Origin: Datisca glomerata | Lineage: Eukaryota > Streptophyta > Magnoliopsida > Cucurbitales > Datiscaceae | NCBI GenBank assembly: GCA_003255025.1 | Contig: QANY01004982.1 | Span: forward strand, 1,139,964-1,203,963 | Length of the DNA stretch: 64,000 nucleotides | Direction: 5' to 3' | Shown: in pieces, positions 1 to 11,560 of the stretch | Layout of the letters: each line of letters starts with the position of its first letter | Position numbering within the stretch: position 1 is the first letter of the stretch | Notes under the pieces: model-generated | The model's input: only the letters and a program-made list of their open reading frames with translations | Databases searched by the model: none | What the model was told of the DNA's origin: nothing | Position numbers and translations under genes: made by a program

Positions 1-1
1 T

Positions 2-2386
2 CAGCCTCTGAGGGGAAATAGAAATAATCAACGTTTTATCCAATATGATCCAATCCCCATGTCATATACAGAACTCTTACCACAATTGATACGGAATAAT
101 CAATTGGTGCCAATTCCTTACGAACCTCTACAACCACCATACCCAAGGTGGTATGATCCGACTGCTCGCTGTGAGTATCATGCTGGGGCAGTGGGACATT
201 CGACTGAGAATTGCACGGCATTAAAAGGTAGAGTACAGGCACTGATCAAGGCTGGATGGTTGAATTTCAAAAAGGCAAATGGGAATCCAGATATCAATTC
301 CAACCCTCTACCAAATCATGGGAATCCTGCCGTGAATGCAATTGAGGAATATTTTTCATATGGAAAGAGGGACGTGGAAGATGTGAGCACGTCAATGGAA
401 ACACTTTTTCATCTTCTTTCTAGAGCAGGGTACACCTACCCAACACGCTCAGAGGATGAGTGCGTTTTTAGGAAGCCTATGCATGACTTCGATTGTTTGT
501 TTCATAAGAAGGTGACAGGGCATACAATTGAGGAGTGTGCTGATTTTAAAAAGGAAGTGCAAAAGTTGTTGGACGCAAAGATACTTACGATAAGTAATAA
601 AGGAGAAAGGGAATACCAAGAAGATGACTCTTTAGTCCTCATGATAACTAAAAAATCATCTGAAGTTAATGTTGAAATGTCGTCTTATATATCAAAATCT
701 CTCACAATACATTACGAGGAAAAGTCAACTCACACCACTACGTCTTATGCTCTGATGCCTATCACCATTCAAATACCGGGTGCGTTCGCTTACAGAGATT
801 TAAGAGCAGTACCATGGATGTACGAATATGAGGTTATTACAAGCAGTAACGACAAAACTCAAGAGCTAAATCCGTCTGACCTCGATCTCCCCATCACTAA
901 TATTTCGTGAGTAGGTGGGATGACGAGGAGTGGCAGATGCTACCCGCCAGAAGTTTTGAAAGCGGATAAAAGCGATGTGTTTGAAAGGCAAAGGAAATGG
1001 AAGGCCAAAGAAGGCGACAATGGTCATGAATTCCAAGGAGAAATGCATGGCGGCCAAGTGATAGACCCAGATATAAAAAGAGGTACGGAGAAAGAAAGAG
1101 CAGTGTCTGAAGAAGAGGTATGTGAATTTTTGAAGCTCATCAAGCAAAGCGAGTATAAGATGATTGAACAACTTAATCGCTTACCTGCTCGCATATTTTT
1201 ACTGTCACTCTTTTTAAATTTTGAACCACATCGCCAAGCATTATTGAAGGTTTTGAATCAAGCATATGTCTGTCATGACATTACGGTGGAGAAGTTGAGT
1301 GGGATTGTGGGAAATACTACCGCACCAAATTTTATCAATTTCACAGATGATGAAATCCCGGAAGACGGTACTGGGCACACTAGAGCTTTACATGTATCCG
1401 TAAAATGTAGGGATTATATTGTTGCAAAAGTATTGATTGATAACGGCTCATCTCTAAATGTAATGCCAAGATCCACACTGGCAAAGCTCTCAGTGGACGC
1501 GACACATATGCGGCCGATCATGATGATAATAAGAGCATTCGACGGTACCCGAAGAGAAGTAATCGGAGACATAGAGATACCTATTCGAATCAGACCATGC
1601 ATATTCAATATTGTTTTCCAAGTGATGGACATAAATCCAGCGTACAGTTTCCTTTTGCGTCGACCATGGATTTACTCTGCTGGTGCAGTACCTTCTTTCT
1701 TACATCAGAAGCTGAAATTCATTATGGATCATAAACTCATTTGTATATATGGGGAAGAAGATTTTTTGGTATCCAAGCCAGCTACCATGCCATATGTTGA
1801 GGCGGCAGAGGAAGCATTGGAGTGCTCATTTCGATCATTTGAGATTGCGAACACCACGTTTGTTGCTAGTGGGAAACCCTCTCCAACGCCAAACCTATCA
1901 AAAGCATCTCAGATGGTTGTGAGGTTGATGATCAAAGGGGGATACCAGCCAGGTAAGAGACTCGGGAGTGAGCATCAAGGCATAAATAAGTTAATTGACT
2001 GGGACAAGAATGAGCAAATGTTTGGACTTGGATATAGACCGACCAAGGCTGATAGAGGGAGAGTGGAAGCTCAAAATAAAGAAAAGAGGATTGCTAGGCT
2101 TGAAAATAGGGAATTCGATGTGGAAATGGCAATCATACCCTATATTTCTAAATCCTTTAGAAGTGGGGGAATTTCATTCGAAAAACCGGTTATAGTAGAG
2201 CAGTACAACCTTGAAGATGATATCGCCGAGCTTTCAATATCCGCAATCCTGAGAAAATCATCAAGTTCAAATACAGAGGACTTGGTTTCTCGATACGATT
2301 CAGATCATGAACTTAACAATTGGGACGTCACCGAACTACCAATCTCGCGAATTTTTAAGAGTAATGTATTCATGCCAAAATTCTAA
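2..2386 (+). pseudogene. gag-protease region of the Tat/Ogre-type element
   Basis: The frame is open from base 2, so gag continues beyond the left edge. Two zinc-knuckle-like motifs of the form Cx2Hx5Hx4C are visible, one near 170-215 (CEYHAGAVGHSTENC) and one near 495-540 (CLFHKKVTGHTIEEC). A TGA at 908-910 interrupts the frame, which then continues through the aspartic protease with the active-site-like run IDNGSSLNV near 1435-1461. A glycine-rich segment (GGYQPGKRLG, near 1935-1970) resembles the G-patch found after protease in this lineage. The frame ends at 2384-2386. It acted in particle assembly and polyprotein cleavage, and is now a pseudogene. Confidence 0.88.
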
Positions 2387-2640
2387 TGATTATACCCAAT
2401 GCCTTAGGAATTTCATTGTTATGGGCATATGTTCTCGTCTATTTCATGTCATCTTTTTGAATGAAAATCTAAAAACTTGTTTCTTCTCCTTTTGCTGATG
2501 ATAAATATAATTCTAGTTCTTTTTGTTCTTCCTTTTATGTCTACTTTTTCCATTTCTGAAATGTTGTCCATACTCATGCATTGTTTATTTATTTTTATTT
2601 TTCTTTTCTTTCGCCTTCTTTTCATCCAATAATCCAATTC
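2387..2640 (+). other. Possible intron between protease and RT of the retroelement
   Basis: Between the frame-2 protease ORF and the frame-1 RT ORF lies a T-rich stretch full of stops. It ends in a polypyrimidine tract and CAG just before 2641, where coding similarity resumes. Ogre elements are known to carry a spliced intron at this place. A possible donor is the GTAATG at about 2362. The alternative is simple decay with a frameshift. Confidence 0.4.
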
Positions 2641-5046
2641 AGGTTTGAGAGCGGTGATTTTGAAAACAAGAGCATAAGCAACAACTTCGACAATCTCATT
2701 CTTAGCGTAGAGTCAGGTGAAAGTGACGAGGATAATTTCGCACCATCTCCGGAAATGTTAAAAATGGTAGTGTCAGATGAAAAAATAACTCAACCATATC
2801 AAGAGTTAATGGAGGTGATAAATTTGGGATTGGAGGGAGAGACGAAAGAAGTCCAAATCGGCACTTCTATGACAAGCCAAGGCCGCCGAGAATTAATTGA
2901 CTTACTCAAAGAGTATATTGATGTCTTTGCATGGTCTCACCAAGATATGTCAGGTCTTAACATTGATATCGTGGTTCATCATTTGCCACTTATGCCCGAA
3001 AGTAAACCAGTGCGATAAAAGTTAAGGAAAATGAAATCAGACATGCTGGTACGGATCAAAGAAGAAATTAAAAAGCAAGTAGATGCGGGTTTTCAAGAAG
3101 TAGAAAAATATCCTGAATGGGTTGCTAACATAGTCCCAGTGCTGAAGAAAAATGGGAAATTAAGGGTGCGCATCGATTATAGAGATTTAAATCGGGCAAG
3201 CCCCAAGGATAATTTTCCATTACCCCATATCGATGTCTTAGTAGATAACACTGCAGGACATTCAACCTTCTCTTTCATGGATGATTTTTCGGGGTATAAC
3301 CAAATCAAAATGGCTCCTGAAGACCGTGATAAGATGACTTTTATAACTTTGTGGGGTACATTTTGTGATAAGGTTATGTCATTTGGTCTGAAGAATGCAT
3401 GGGTAACTTACCAGCGGGCAATGGTAACATTGTTACATGATATGATGCATAAAGAAATCGAAGTGTATGTTGATGATATGATTGCCAAATCACGTCAAGG
3501 GGAAGATCATACGGTCACTCTACGAAAATTATTTAGACGGTTGAGAAAGTTCCAGTTAAAGCTTAACCCGACAAAATGTACATTCGCGACGTCTTCAGGG
3601 AAACTACTTGGTTTTGTCGTGAGTAAGGAAGGAATAAAAGTTGACCCTGATAAGGTTCGAGCCATCATTGATATGCCACCACCTCAAACTCAAAAGGAAG
3701 TTAGAGGTTTCTTGGGGAGATTAAATTACATAGCCCGTTTCATCTCACAGCTAACTGCAACTTGTGAACCTATCTTTAAACTTCTCCGCAAAAGTGATAC
3801 AGAAGGATGGAATGATGATTGTCAAATTGCTTTTGAGAAGATCAAGCAATACTTGCAAAATCCACCCATACTTGTTCCTCCAACTCCAGGGCGTCCACTC
3901 ATTTTGTATCTTACAGTAACAGAAAAATCCATGGGTTGCGTACTTGGTCAGCATGACGCTTCTGGAAGGAAAGAACAAGCAATATACTATTTAAGCAAAA
4001 GGTTCACAAATTATGAGGCTAATTATTCGATGTTGGAGAAAACGTGTTGTGCATTGGCCTGGGTTGCTCATCGGCTTAGACAATACATGTTATACCACAC
4101 CACTTGGTTAATTTCAAAGATGGACCCTATCAAGTATATCTTTGAAAAGCCATCACTTTCTGGACGGATTGCTAAATGGCAAATGTTACTCACAGAATAT
4201 GATATTGTCTATGTCACGAGGAAGTCAATAAAAGGAAGCGTACTTGCTGATTATCTGGCAGATCAACCAATGCAAGATTATGAGCCTATGAAGTTTGATT
4301 TCCCTGATGAGAGCGTTTCAGTCATATTCAAAAATGAAGAAGAATCTGCAGACCCAGAATTGTGGACAATGTTATTTGATGGTGCATCTAATGATGTAGG
4401 ACATGGAATTGGGGCAATCCTCATATCACCTAAAGGAATTTTTTTTCCATTCACGGCAAAACTATGCTTTGACTGTACAAATAATGTGGCAGAATATGAG
4501 GCATGTTCCATGGGAATTCAAGCAGCTTGTGATATGAAGATAAAGAAGCTTCAAGTGTACGGAGATTCGCTATTGGTGATACGACAACTGAACGGAGAAT
4601 GGGAAGCTAGAGACTCTAAGCTAATACCTTATAAAGAACATGTCATTAAGCTAAGTCGAACTTTTGAAGTGATCTCATTTGACCATACACCCAGAGAGAA
4701 TAATCAAATCGCAGATGCGCTGGCAACTCTAGCGTCCATGTTTGCTGTAGGCTTTAAGGGAGAAGTTCAACCCATAAAAGTTGAGAGGCGAGATTTTCCT
4801 GCTCACTGTATGAGCATTGAAGAAGAGCCAGACACAAGACCTTGGTATTACGACATCAAACAGTATATAAAGAATGGAGAATATCCATCCAAGGCTTCTG
4901 AGAATGATAAACGCACTATTAGAAGATTGTCCATAGGTTTCTTCTTGAATGGTGAAATACTCTACAAAAAAAACCATGATATGATGCTATTAAGATGTGT
5001 TGATGCAAGGGAAGTGAATCAAATCATAGAGGAGGTTCATGAATGA
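2641..5046 (+). pseudogene. Reverse transcriptase and two RNase H domains of the Tat/Ogre-type element
   Basis: RT motifs are clear: RIDYRDLNRASPKDNFPLP near 3168-3225 and the catalytic YVDDM at 3466-3480. The first RNase H follows, with the usual plant gypsy landmarks QAIYYLSKRF (about 3976-4005) and VLADYLADQP. A second RNase H-like domain spans about 4360-4740, with WTMLFDGASN, NNVAEYEA and IADALATLASM. This second domain is what separates Tat/Ogre from other plant gypsy lineages. A TAA at 3016-3018 splits the region upstream of the RT core, and a TGA at 5044-5046 separates it from integrase. Confidence 0.92.
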
Positions 5047-6072
5047 ATTTGTGGAGTTCATGCCAATGGATATATGATGGCCAAAAAAATCTTGAGAGCA
5101 GGATATTATTGGTTAACTCTAGAATCTGACTGCATCAAGTATGCCAGGAGATGTCATAAATGTGAAATTTATGCGGATAAAATTCACGTACCCGCATCCC
5201 CTTTACATGTAATGGTCGCACCTTGGTTGTTCTCTATGTGGGGCATAGATGTCATTGGTCCCATCACACCAAAAGCCTCTAACGGGCATCGTTTCATTTT
5301 GGTATCTATAGATTATTTTACCAAATGGGTGGATGCAAGTTCTTATTCAAGTGTAACCCGAAGTACGGTTGTTAAGTTTATTAAAAAGGAGATAATTTGT
5401 CGATATGGTCTACCTGGAAGGATCATCACAGATAATGGGACAAATTTAAATAACAAGATGATGAAAGAAGTATGTGAGCAATTCAAAATTAAGCATCATA
5501 ATTCATCTCCTTATCGTCCGAAAATGAACGGAGCAGTGAAAGCAGCCAATAAGAACATAAAAATGATCATAGAGAAGATGACGGAGGTTTATAAAGATTG
5601 GCGTGAGATGCTCCCGTTTGCACTACATGGGTACCACACATCAATCCGAACATCAACTGGGGCAACGCCATTCTCTTCGGTATATGGCATGGAAGCGGTC
5701 CTTCTAATTGAGGTGGAAATTCCCTCCCTCAGAGTCTTAATGGAGGCGAAATTAGAAGAAGCAGAGTGGGTACAGACACGACATGAGCAATTGAATTTCA
5801 TCAAGGAAAAAAGATTGACTGCATTATGTAGAGGGCAATTATATCAAAGAAAAATGATGCACGCATATGACAAAAAATTGCGTCCCCGATGTTTCCGAGA
5901 ATGAGACTTGGTGTTAAAAAAGATACTTCCATATCAAAAGGATCACCGAGGAAAGTGGACCTTTCATTGTCAAGAAGGCTTTCTCGGGAGGAGCTCTCAT
6001 GCTAACAAACATGGATGGAGATGATTTACCGCACACGGTTAATTCTGATGCAGTCAAGAAGCACTTCGTTTG
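5047..6072 (+). pseudogene. Integrase of the Tat/Ogre-type element, catalytic residue lost
   Basis: The zinc-binding HHCC region, including CHKC at about 5152-5163, is followed by the catalytic core. The first Asp is in GIDVIGP (codon 5248-5250) and the second in ITDNGTN (codon 5431-5433). The third catalytic position, normally Glu, is Lys (codon 5539-5541, in NGAVKAANKN). A TGA at 5902-5904 and a frame change near 5960 cut the C-terminal part, whose end (AFSGGALML, then VNSDAVKKHF) is readable to about 6072 in another frame. The enzyme would be inactive even without the stops. Confidence 0.9.
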
Positions 6073-6904
6073 ACCACTCTAAGTATGGGAAAATAAAGTT
6101 AAAAAATGTTAAAGCTGTCTCGAATACTGGAGAAATTCTTCTTACATTTTTTTTTCTTCTCTTTTCTTTTTCCAAGCCATCGTTTGTAGACATTGTTCAT
6201 CATCAATGAAGAGCCTTTTTTTTCTTTCTTTCCCAGTTGACAAATACATATACTTCATCTTCTCTTCATTTCCATTATTTCTTATTCCTCTCATTTCTAA
6301 GATATCATTAATTACTCTTGAAATAACTCAGAAGAATAAACTTGGTTAGGTGAAAGCTAATTAAAAAAAATTGGAACTAAGAAAGGTGATCTGATTGTAA
6401 AGTAAAATCGAAAAAGCCATCACGAGGAAGGTCAATATGCGCATGACAAAAGCTAAAGCTCAATTGGAGGATTACCCAATTAGAAGTACAGAAGAGAAGT
6501 AGAGAAATTATTCACCACTGACATGGAGCCAAATACTGAGGCATAAACTAACAAATAAGGATGTATCATTTTCCTAAAAATATGCTCGTTACTTCATTGC
6601 GAGTCCATGATCCTAGGCCAAGTGATTGTTCTAAAGGGTGTTGGATATGGCTAAAAATCATCATATAATTTTCTTATAAAGGTTCACAATCACGCATAGT
6701 ATGCATGCATTCAAAATCACTACTTTACATTTATGTTTAAGAATTACAATGCATAGACATACACCACATTAGTTGTTCTGACAAATTCAGGTGCATGAAT
6801 CACTTAATGATATTCTTTCGAAATTCACACATGACTTTCCAACATTTAAAGCATGCATTAGTCTAGCTTTTGTTGTCATGAGACTTGCATAAGTCAACTT
6901 CAAC
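6073..6904 (+). other. 3' untranslated region of the retroelement, no gene
   Basis: AT-rich DNA between the integrase remnant and the tandem array. No open frame with recognisable product. It belongs to the retroelement by position. Confidence 0.6.
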
Positions 6905-7575
6905 ATCAATTAATATGGTTAAATCGAACCCGCATTGAGTTGAGGTCGAAGCCCGGCGTCAGCTCCTGGTCCATTTCAATTAATATGGTTAAATCAAACC
7001 TGAATTGAGTCGAGGTCGAAGCCCGGTGTCAGCGCCGGGTCCATTTCCTTTTCCATTAATATGGTTAAATCGAACCCAAATTGAGTCGAGGTCGAAACCC
7101 GGTGTCAGCGCCGGGCCCATTTCCTTTTCAATTAATATGGTTAAATCGAACCCGAATTGAGTCGAGGTCGAAGCCCGGTGTCAGCGTCGGGTCCATTTCC
7201 TTTTCAATTAATGTGGTTAAATCGAACCCGAATTGAGTCGACGTCGAAGCCCCATGTCAGCGCCGGGTCCATTTCCTTTTCAATTAATGTGGTTAAATCG
7301 AAGACGAATTGAGTCGAGGTCGAAGCCTGCATCCACCCAGGTTCGTTTTCCTTTTTCAAATATCTTCGATTAAATCGAACCCGACTTCATCGCGGTCGAA
7401 GCCCGGTGTCAGTGCCTAGTCCATTTCAATATCTACGGTTTAAATTGAACTCGCACTGAGTCAAGGTCAAAGCCTGCATCCAACCAGGTCCGTTTCCTTT
7501 CAAATATCTCAGTTAAATCGAACCCGCATTGAGCGAAGTCGAAGCCTGTGTCTATCCAGATCCATTTCGCTCCCA
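6905..7575 (+). repeat. Tandem array, about nine 70-76-bp units, in retroelement 3' UTR
   Basis: The phrase TAATATGGTTAAATCGAACC recurs at 6911, 6981, 7057 and 7133, then in changed form at 7209, 7285 and near 7361, 7430 and 7505. Spacing is 70 once and then a steady 76. Each unit also has the phrases GAGTCGAGGTCGAAGCC and GCCGGGTCCATTTCC. Units diverge toward the right end. Tandem arrays in the 3' UTR are a known habit of Tat/Ogre elements and a proposed source of satellite DNA. Confidence 0.95.
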
Positions 7576-7692
7576 TTCCATCTCATAGAGCCTTATTTAG
7601 TCGAGGTTTCTATTCCCTATTTCATATATTATTGTACCGATCAAAATGCTTATCTACACCTTTGTACACGTTCTGAGATCAGAAGCGTGCTC

Positions 7693-7704
7693 AAAGGGGG
7701 CAGC
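7693..7704 (+). other. Polypurine tract of the retroelement
   Basis: AAAGGGGG followed by CAGC lies directly before the LTR start TGTAGATACC at 7705. This is the expected site for plus-strand priming during reverse transcription. Confidence 0.75.
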
Positions 7705-7924
7705 TGTAGATACCGTATTTTATCCAATTTAATACATGAAATATACATGCTTTATATTTTGGCTCATATAATAATCCAAGACTATATGTATAATTTGAAA
7801 ACTAATCCAATACTAAAATAAGAAAAGTGGTCCAAAGACTAAAAAGTAAAAATTGAAAAAAAGGACTAAAAAATAAAAATTGAAAAAAAGACTGAAAGTA
7901 AAAAAGGCAAATCCTAATTTTGCC

Positions 7925-7932
7925 TATAAATA
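7925..7932 (+). promoter_or_regulatory. LTR TATA box
   Basis: TATAAATA inside CCTATAAATAGG, 220 bp into the LTR, the usual place for the U3 promoter. Transcription would begin about 30 bp downstream. Confidence 0.7.
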
Positions 7933-8742
7933 GGAATGAAGTCTTCACTTAAGGGGAGATCTCTTTGGAGTAAAAAAGGGGGAAGTCATTTTTTTGAGTG
8001 AGAAAGAGAGGGGTTGGAGTGAGAAAGAGAGGTGATTTTAGAGAGAGGAAAATGTACTACACTTCTATCATCTTCATCTTCTTCCATTCTTTTTCTCAAG
8101 GTAGCTTAATTGTTTGGTACATTTGCTCATAATATATTTTGTTCATCTCTCTTCTTCATATGAATGTAGTTGATATCTTTTGTATTTTTTTATAAATAAG
8201 TGGATTGTTCATTTTTTATCATTTCTCCTCATTTAAATCTTACCATTTTAATTTCATGCTTTGATGATTTCTTTACAAGTTGGATATTGAGATGTCTTTG
8301 TCATCAACTCAAATAATGAGGATGGTGATAAAGCTTTTGAGGGGTGGAAAAATTAATCAAATGTGAATCAACCCTTTTAATGGGTTGAAAATGTACATTT
8401 AATGCAAAGACCCCCTAGGATAATTTCTCACACATAACAATGCATAAAATAGAAAGTAAAATCTCTATACAAGATTATGCAAATATCTAAGTTGTGAAAT
8501 TTTCAATTTTTCTACAAGTCTTTTCTTTTTAAAATATTATGTTCATCATTTTGTGACATTTGTTTGAACTAATTATCATCCATGATCATCCCCTTTGCTA
8601 TTTGATTAACAATGGGTAATGAGGGAAGAAAAGAAAAATGGTAATTAGTAGACTAAGTAGTAAAAAAAATAGCCATATTTATGTTAAAAAATATATTATT
8701 TATTTTTCATCATTTTTTTTTTCAATTTATTTATTTTTTATT

Positions 8743-8778
<36 letters not shown>

Positions 8779-8790
8779 ATTATATTATAT
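8743..8790. repeat. (AAT)n/(ATT)n palindromic microsatellite
   Basis: A run of AAT triplets switches in the middle to ATT triplets, so the two halves are complementary and could fold as an AT-only hairpin. It lies directly before the hairpins at 8803-8883 within the LTR. Confidence 0.85.
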
Positions 8791-8802
8791 TAAAAAAAAA
8801 GT

Positions 8803-8883
8803 GCAACAGATGAAGCTTTTCCTCTGTTGCAACAGAGGAAAGTCTTCATCTGTTGCAGCAAGAGCTGCAATGCAGCTCTTGCT
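8803..8883. repeat. Two adjacent strong inverted repeats in the LTR
   Basis: The first (8803-8856) has arms GCAACAGATGAAG and CTTCATCTGTTGC, and inside them CCTCTGTT and AACAGAGG, so nearly the whole 54 bp pairs. The second (8857-8883) is a perfect 13-bp stem, AGCAAGAGCTGCA against TGCAGCTCTTGCT, around one A. Confidence 0.95.
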
Positions 8884-9642
8884 TTATATATATATATATT
8901 TGTTTTTTTTAATTTTTTTCTTTCATTTATTACATAATATGGTTTTTTACTTTATTCTTGCATTATTATTTTTTATGCATGTTTTACATAATCTCAACAT
9001 TTTATGTTTTCTATAATTTGACATCCTATAACTTATCTCTATTCTTTTACTTCCCTTTTGTAGTAATTATTAACATTTATTTCCTTTACATGTTTATTTA
9101 TTTAGCATTCTTGCATCGTCATGCTTATAATGCGATTCTCGCATTATTCCCTTATTATTATAATTAATGTTCATGTATGTGTGGATTATAATTTTAATAA
9201 TTAGATTTAAATTTTTTTACTTCTATTATTTAATTTTCACTAAAAAAAGCCGACGATGGACTTTGAGATTTTTGGGATACCAAACTTCTCGAACTACTGA
9301 GATGAGGAGTTATTCTTGGGACACCGAGAATAACTCTAATAATGTTTTGATTTAAAAAGATATAAGAATACAAAAAATAATTTTTCAATGGTCTTTGAAC
9401 CATCCATTAAAAGTAATTTATTTTGTTCATTTCTATGATACAAAAATGCATCAAATGGGACATTCAAAAATGATTCTCTTTAACCTTTGCGTTAAAATAA
9501 AAATTTGGATAGCATTTGATTAAATTTGATAACCATTTTATAATGGGTTTTGTGGGGTGCTAATACCTTCCCCACACACAAACGACTCCCGAACCAACTT
9601 TGAGTTTTAATCGTCGTTCCGCGTCGCACGCACGTTGCGACA

Positions 9643-10700
9643 GTGACTCACCATGTAATTTTTATTCCAGCTTTTTTATTTCACTTTCTGTTTTTGCTTC
9701 TGTTGTCGCTTCTGTTGTTAAGACATTTTCAGTCCCGTTGTTAGGACGTTTCCGTTCTTGTTATTTGTACATCTTTTATTTATCTCATAAAGCCCATTTG
9801 AAGGGCTATCAAGTCGTAGCCTTCCGTTCTAAAAATTTGAATGACTATCATTTTGGTTCTCCCGTTCTGTAATGAAGTGGCAGTTTTCCCATTCTGAAGT
9901 GGTAGTTTTCTCGTTCTGAAGTGACAACTTTCTTGACTGAAGTGAACGTGATCTTCTTTGCTTTGAAATTTTTTCTTTTCTCTAAAATTTCTACTCTGAA
10001 ATTCTTTCCTTAACAATTCTTTCTTTTCTAATGAATTTCTATTATGAAATTCTTTCAAATTTCTGTTCTAGAATTATGATACTCTTAAAGTTCTAGCTTT
10101 TTTCTTTTTCGAAGCGCTGAAGCTTCTCTGTTATGAATTTTTGACGTCTACTTTCTTTTCTGAAGCTCTAACTTTAACTTTTCTGTTCTAAAGCTTTGAC
10201 TTCAGCTTTTCTGTTCTGAAACTCTGACTTCAACTTTTATGTTCTGAAACTCTGACTTCAACTTTTATATTCTAAAACTCTGACTTCATCTTTTTTGTTC
10301 TGAAGCTCTGACTTCAGTTATTTTATTCTGATGCTCTGACTTTGACTTTTCTGATCTGAACTTTCTGAACTTTTCTGATATGCGCTTTCTGAGCTTTCTG
10401 AGCTCTCTTCTGATATGAGTTTTCTGAGCTTTCTGAGATTTTCTAGTCTGAGTTTTATGAGCTTTTTTTATCTGAGTTCTCTGAGATCTTATGGTTTGAG
10501 CTTTATGAGCTCAACTTTTCTTATCCGCTCTGAATTTTTTTTAACTCATCCTTGCTTCGAATGGATTTCTTTTCTGATCTCCTTCCTCTCTGTTTTTTTT
10601 TGCTTCGGTTGCTCTTGGCCTAGTTGTCGTAGATGGAGCTTCGATCGTCTGGTAGTCTACGAGTGGTAGTTCATGGGTTTCATCGGCCCCTCGTGGTGGT
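9643..10700. other. Gene-free stretch with CT-rich imperfect repeats
   Basis: No gene. About 9850-10460 is built from variations on TTCTGAAGCTCTGACTTC. The reading frames across it are by-products of this composition. Confidence 0.7.
10180..10360. repeat. Imperfect 28-bp tandem repeat
   Basis: About six diverged units built on TTCTGAAACTCTGACTTCAA plus CTTTTATG. The motif fades on both sides into the same CT-rich low-complexity sequence. Confidence 0.75.
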
Positions 10701-11560
10701 TGTTGAATTTGCATAATTCAATTCCACAAATTGTGTTAATAATAATTTATTTAAAATAATAATTGTACAAAATAGATAAATCAAATCGAATACGAATGAG
10801 TGAATTTACCGTTCTTCGCTCTATTTTCGGTTCCGTAGTCATTTTCACTACTACTTTCGCATCCATTTCTTCTTCTACTTCCATTGTTGAAACGCGTTTG
10901 ATTTGGTTTTGAGCATTTAAGGGTGGGATTTCTTGAGTTTTTTCTTATCTCTTAACGAGAGCACCAAAGGAAAAAATTTACGGTGTTTGAGAATTGATCG
11001 TGAATTTTTTACATCATAATATAAAAATATAGAGTATAATTAAGAGAGAGAATGAGGGAATAACAATACCATGGTTTATCTGGAAAGCCCTTAAAGGGAA
11101 AAAAAATCACGATGATATTTTGATAGTATTTCATTATAGAGAAAGAGTTTACAAGGTTAATGCAAGCTGCATAGTCAGCTTGTTTTTTATGAGTGTTGAG
11201 AGTTGTTGTGTTCCTTGTTGGAGTTACATCTTGCCTTTATTTATAGGTTTTCAATCGATCACATAGAATCTGATACAACTTATCTAATTCTATCTGAAAA
11301 TCAGATCAACAGAATATTCTTTTAGATCTAGTTTATCAGCATTAACAACTTAGTAAATCTTGACCGTCTTTCCAATCAAATGTCTTGATTAGCTTTTTTT
11401 TGGATTGCCACGTCGGTAATCCATGTACTTTTGTCTGATTGGTCTGTTCTTTATAATTGCCTAGTTGATCCTACAGTTCTCGATCTATCTTCTTCTCGAT
11501 GGAGTCTTCGGTCTAGATCTTGTCACGTGTCATGTAAAATTTTGCATGTACATCTTACTT
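10701..11560 (-). repeat. Probable solo or truncated Ty1/copia LTR, minus strand
   Basis: Read on the minus strand there is a TATA-like CTATAAATAAAGG (about 11238-11250). Downstream comes the paired phrase CCCTTTAAGGGCTTTCCAG, near 11080-11100, with a flanking GTGATT-type context. This layout is common in the R/U5 part of plant copia LTRs. The minus-strand end is AATTCAACA at 10701. No primer-binding site follows, so it is a solo LTR, a 3' LTR or a fragment. The outer limit near 11560 is a guess. Confidence 0.45.

Larger units (their letters stand above)
1..9642 (+). mobile_element. Ty3/gypsy LTR retrotransposon, Tat/Ogre type, decayed, 5' end outside window
   Basis: Coding order is gag, protease, reverse transcriptase, RNase H, a second RNase H, then integrase. 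This order with a duplicated RNase H is the hallmark of the plant Tat/Ogre branch of Ty3/gypsy. After integrase come a long 3' UTR with a tandem array, a polypurine tract and a long LTR beginning TGTAGATACC. Reading is broken by stops at 908-910, 3016-3018, 5044-5046 and 5902-5904 and by a frame change near 5960, so the copy cannot encode a working polyprotein. The 5' LTR and the start of gag lie left of base 1, so LTR age and target duplication cannot be judged here. Confidence 0.93.
7705..9642 (+). repeat. 3' LTR of the Tat/Ogre-type element
   Basis: Begins TGTAGATACC just after the polypurine tract. The proposed end is the CA at 9641-9642. Shortly before it is GGTGCTAATACCTTCCC, a phrase common near the end of LTRs of this lineage. 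The start is well supported. The end is less so, because the partner LTR is outside the window. A TATA box, a long AT-rich middle and strong hairpins lie inside. Confidence 0.7.

Noticed and set aside
8681..9167. Phe/Ile/Leu-rich open frames that look like membrane proteins
   Set aside because: They fall in the AT-rich middle of the LTR, overlap in several frames and result from T-rich composition.
9780..10669. Charged or Ser/Phe-rich frames on both strands
   Set aside because: Products of the CT-rich imperfect repeat; no conserved motif.
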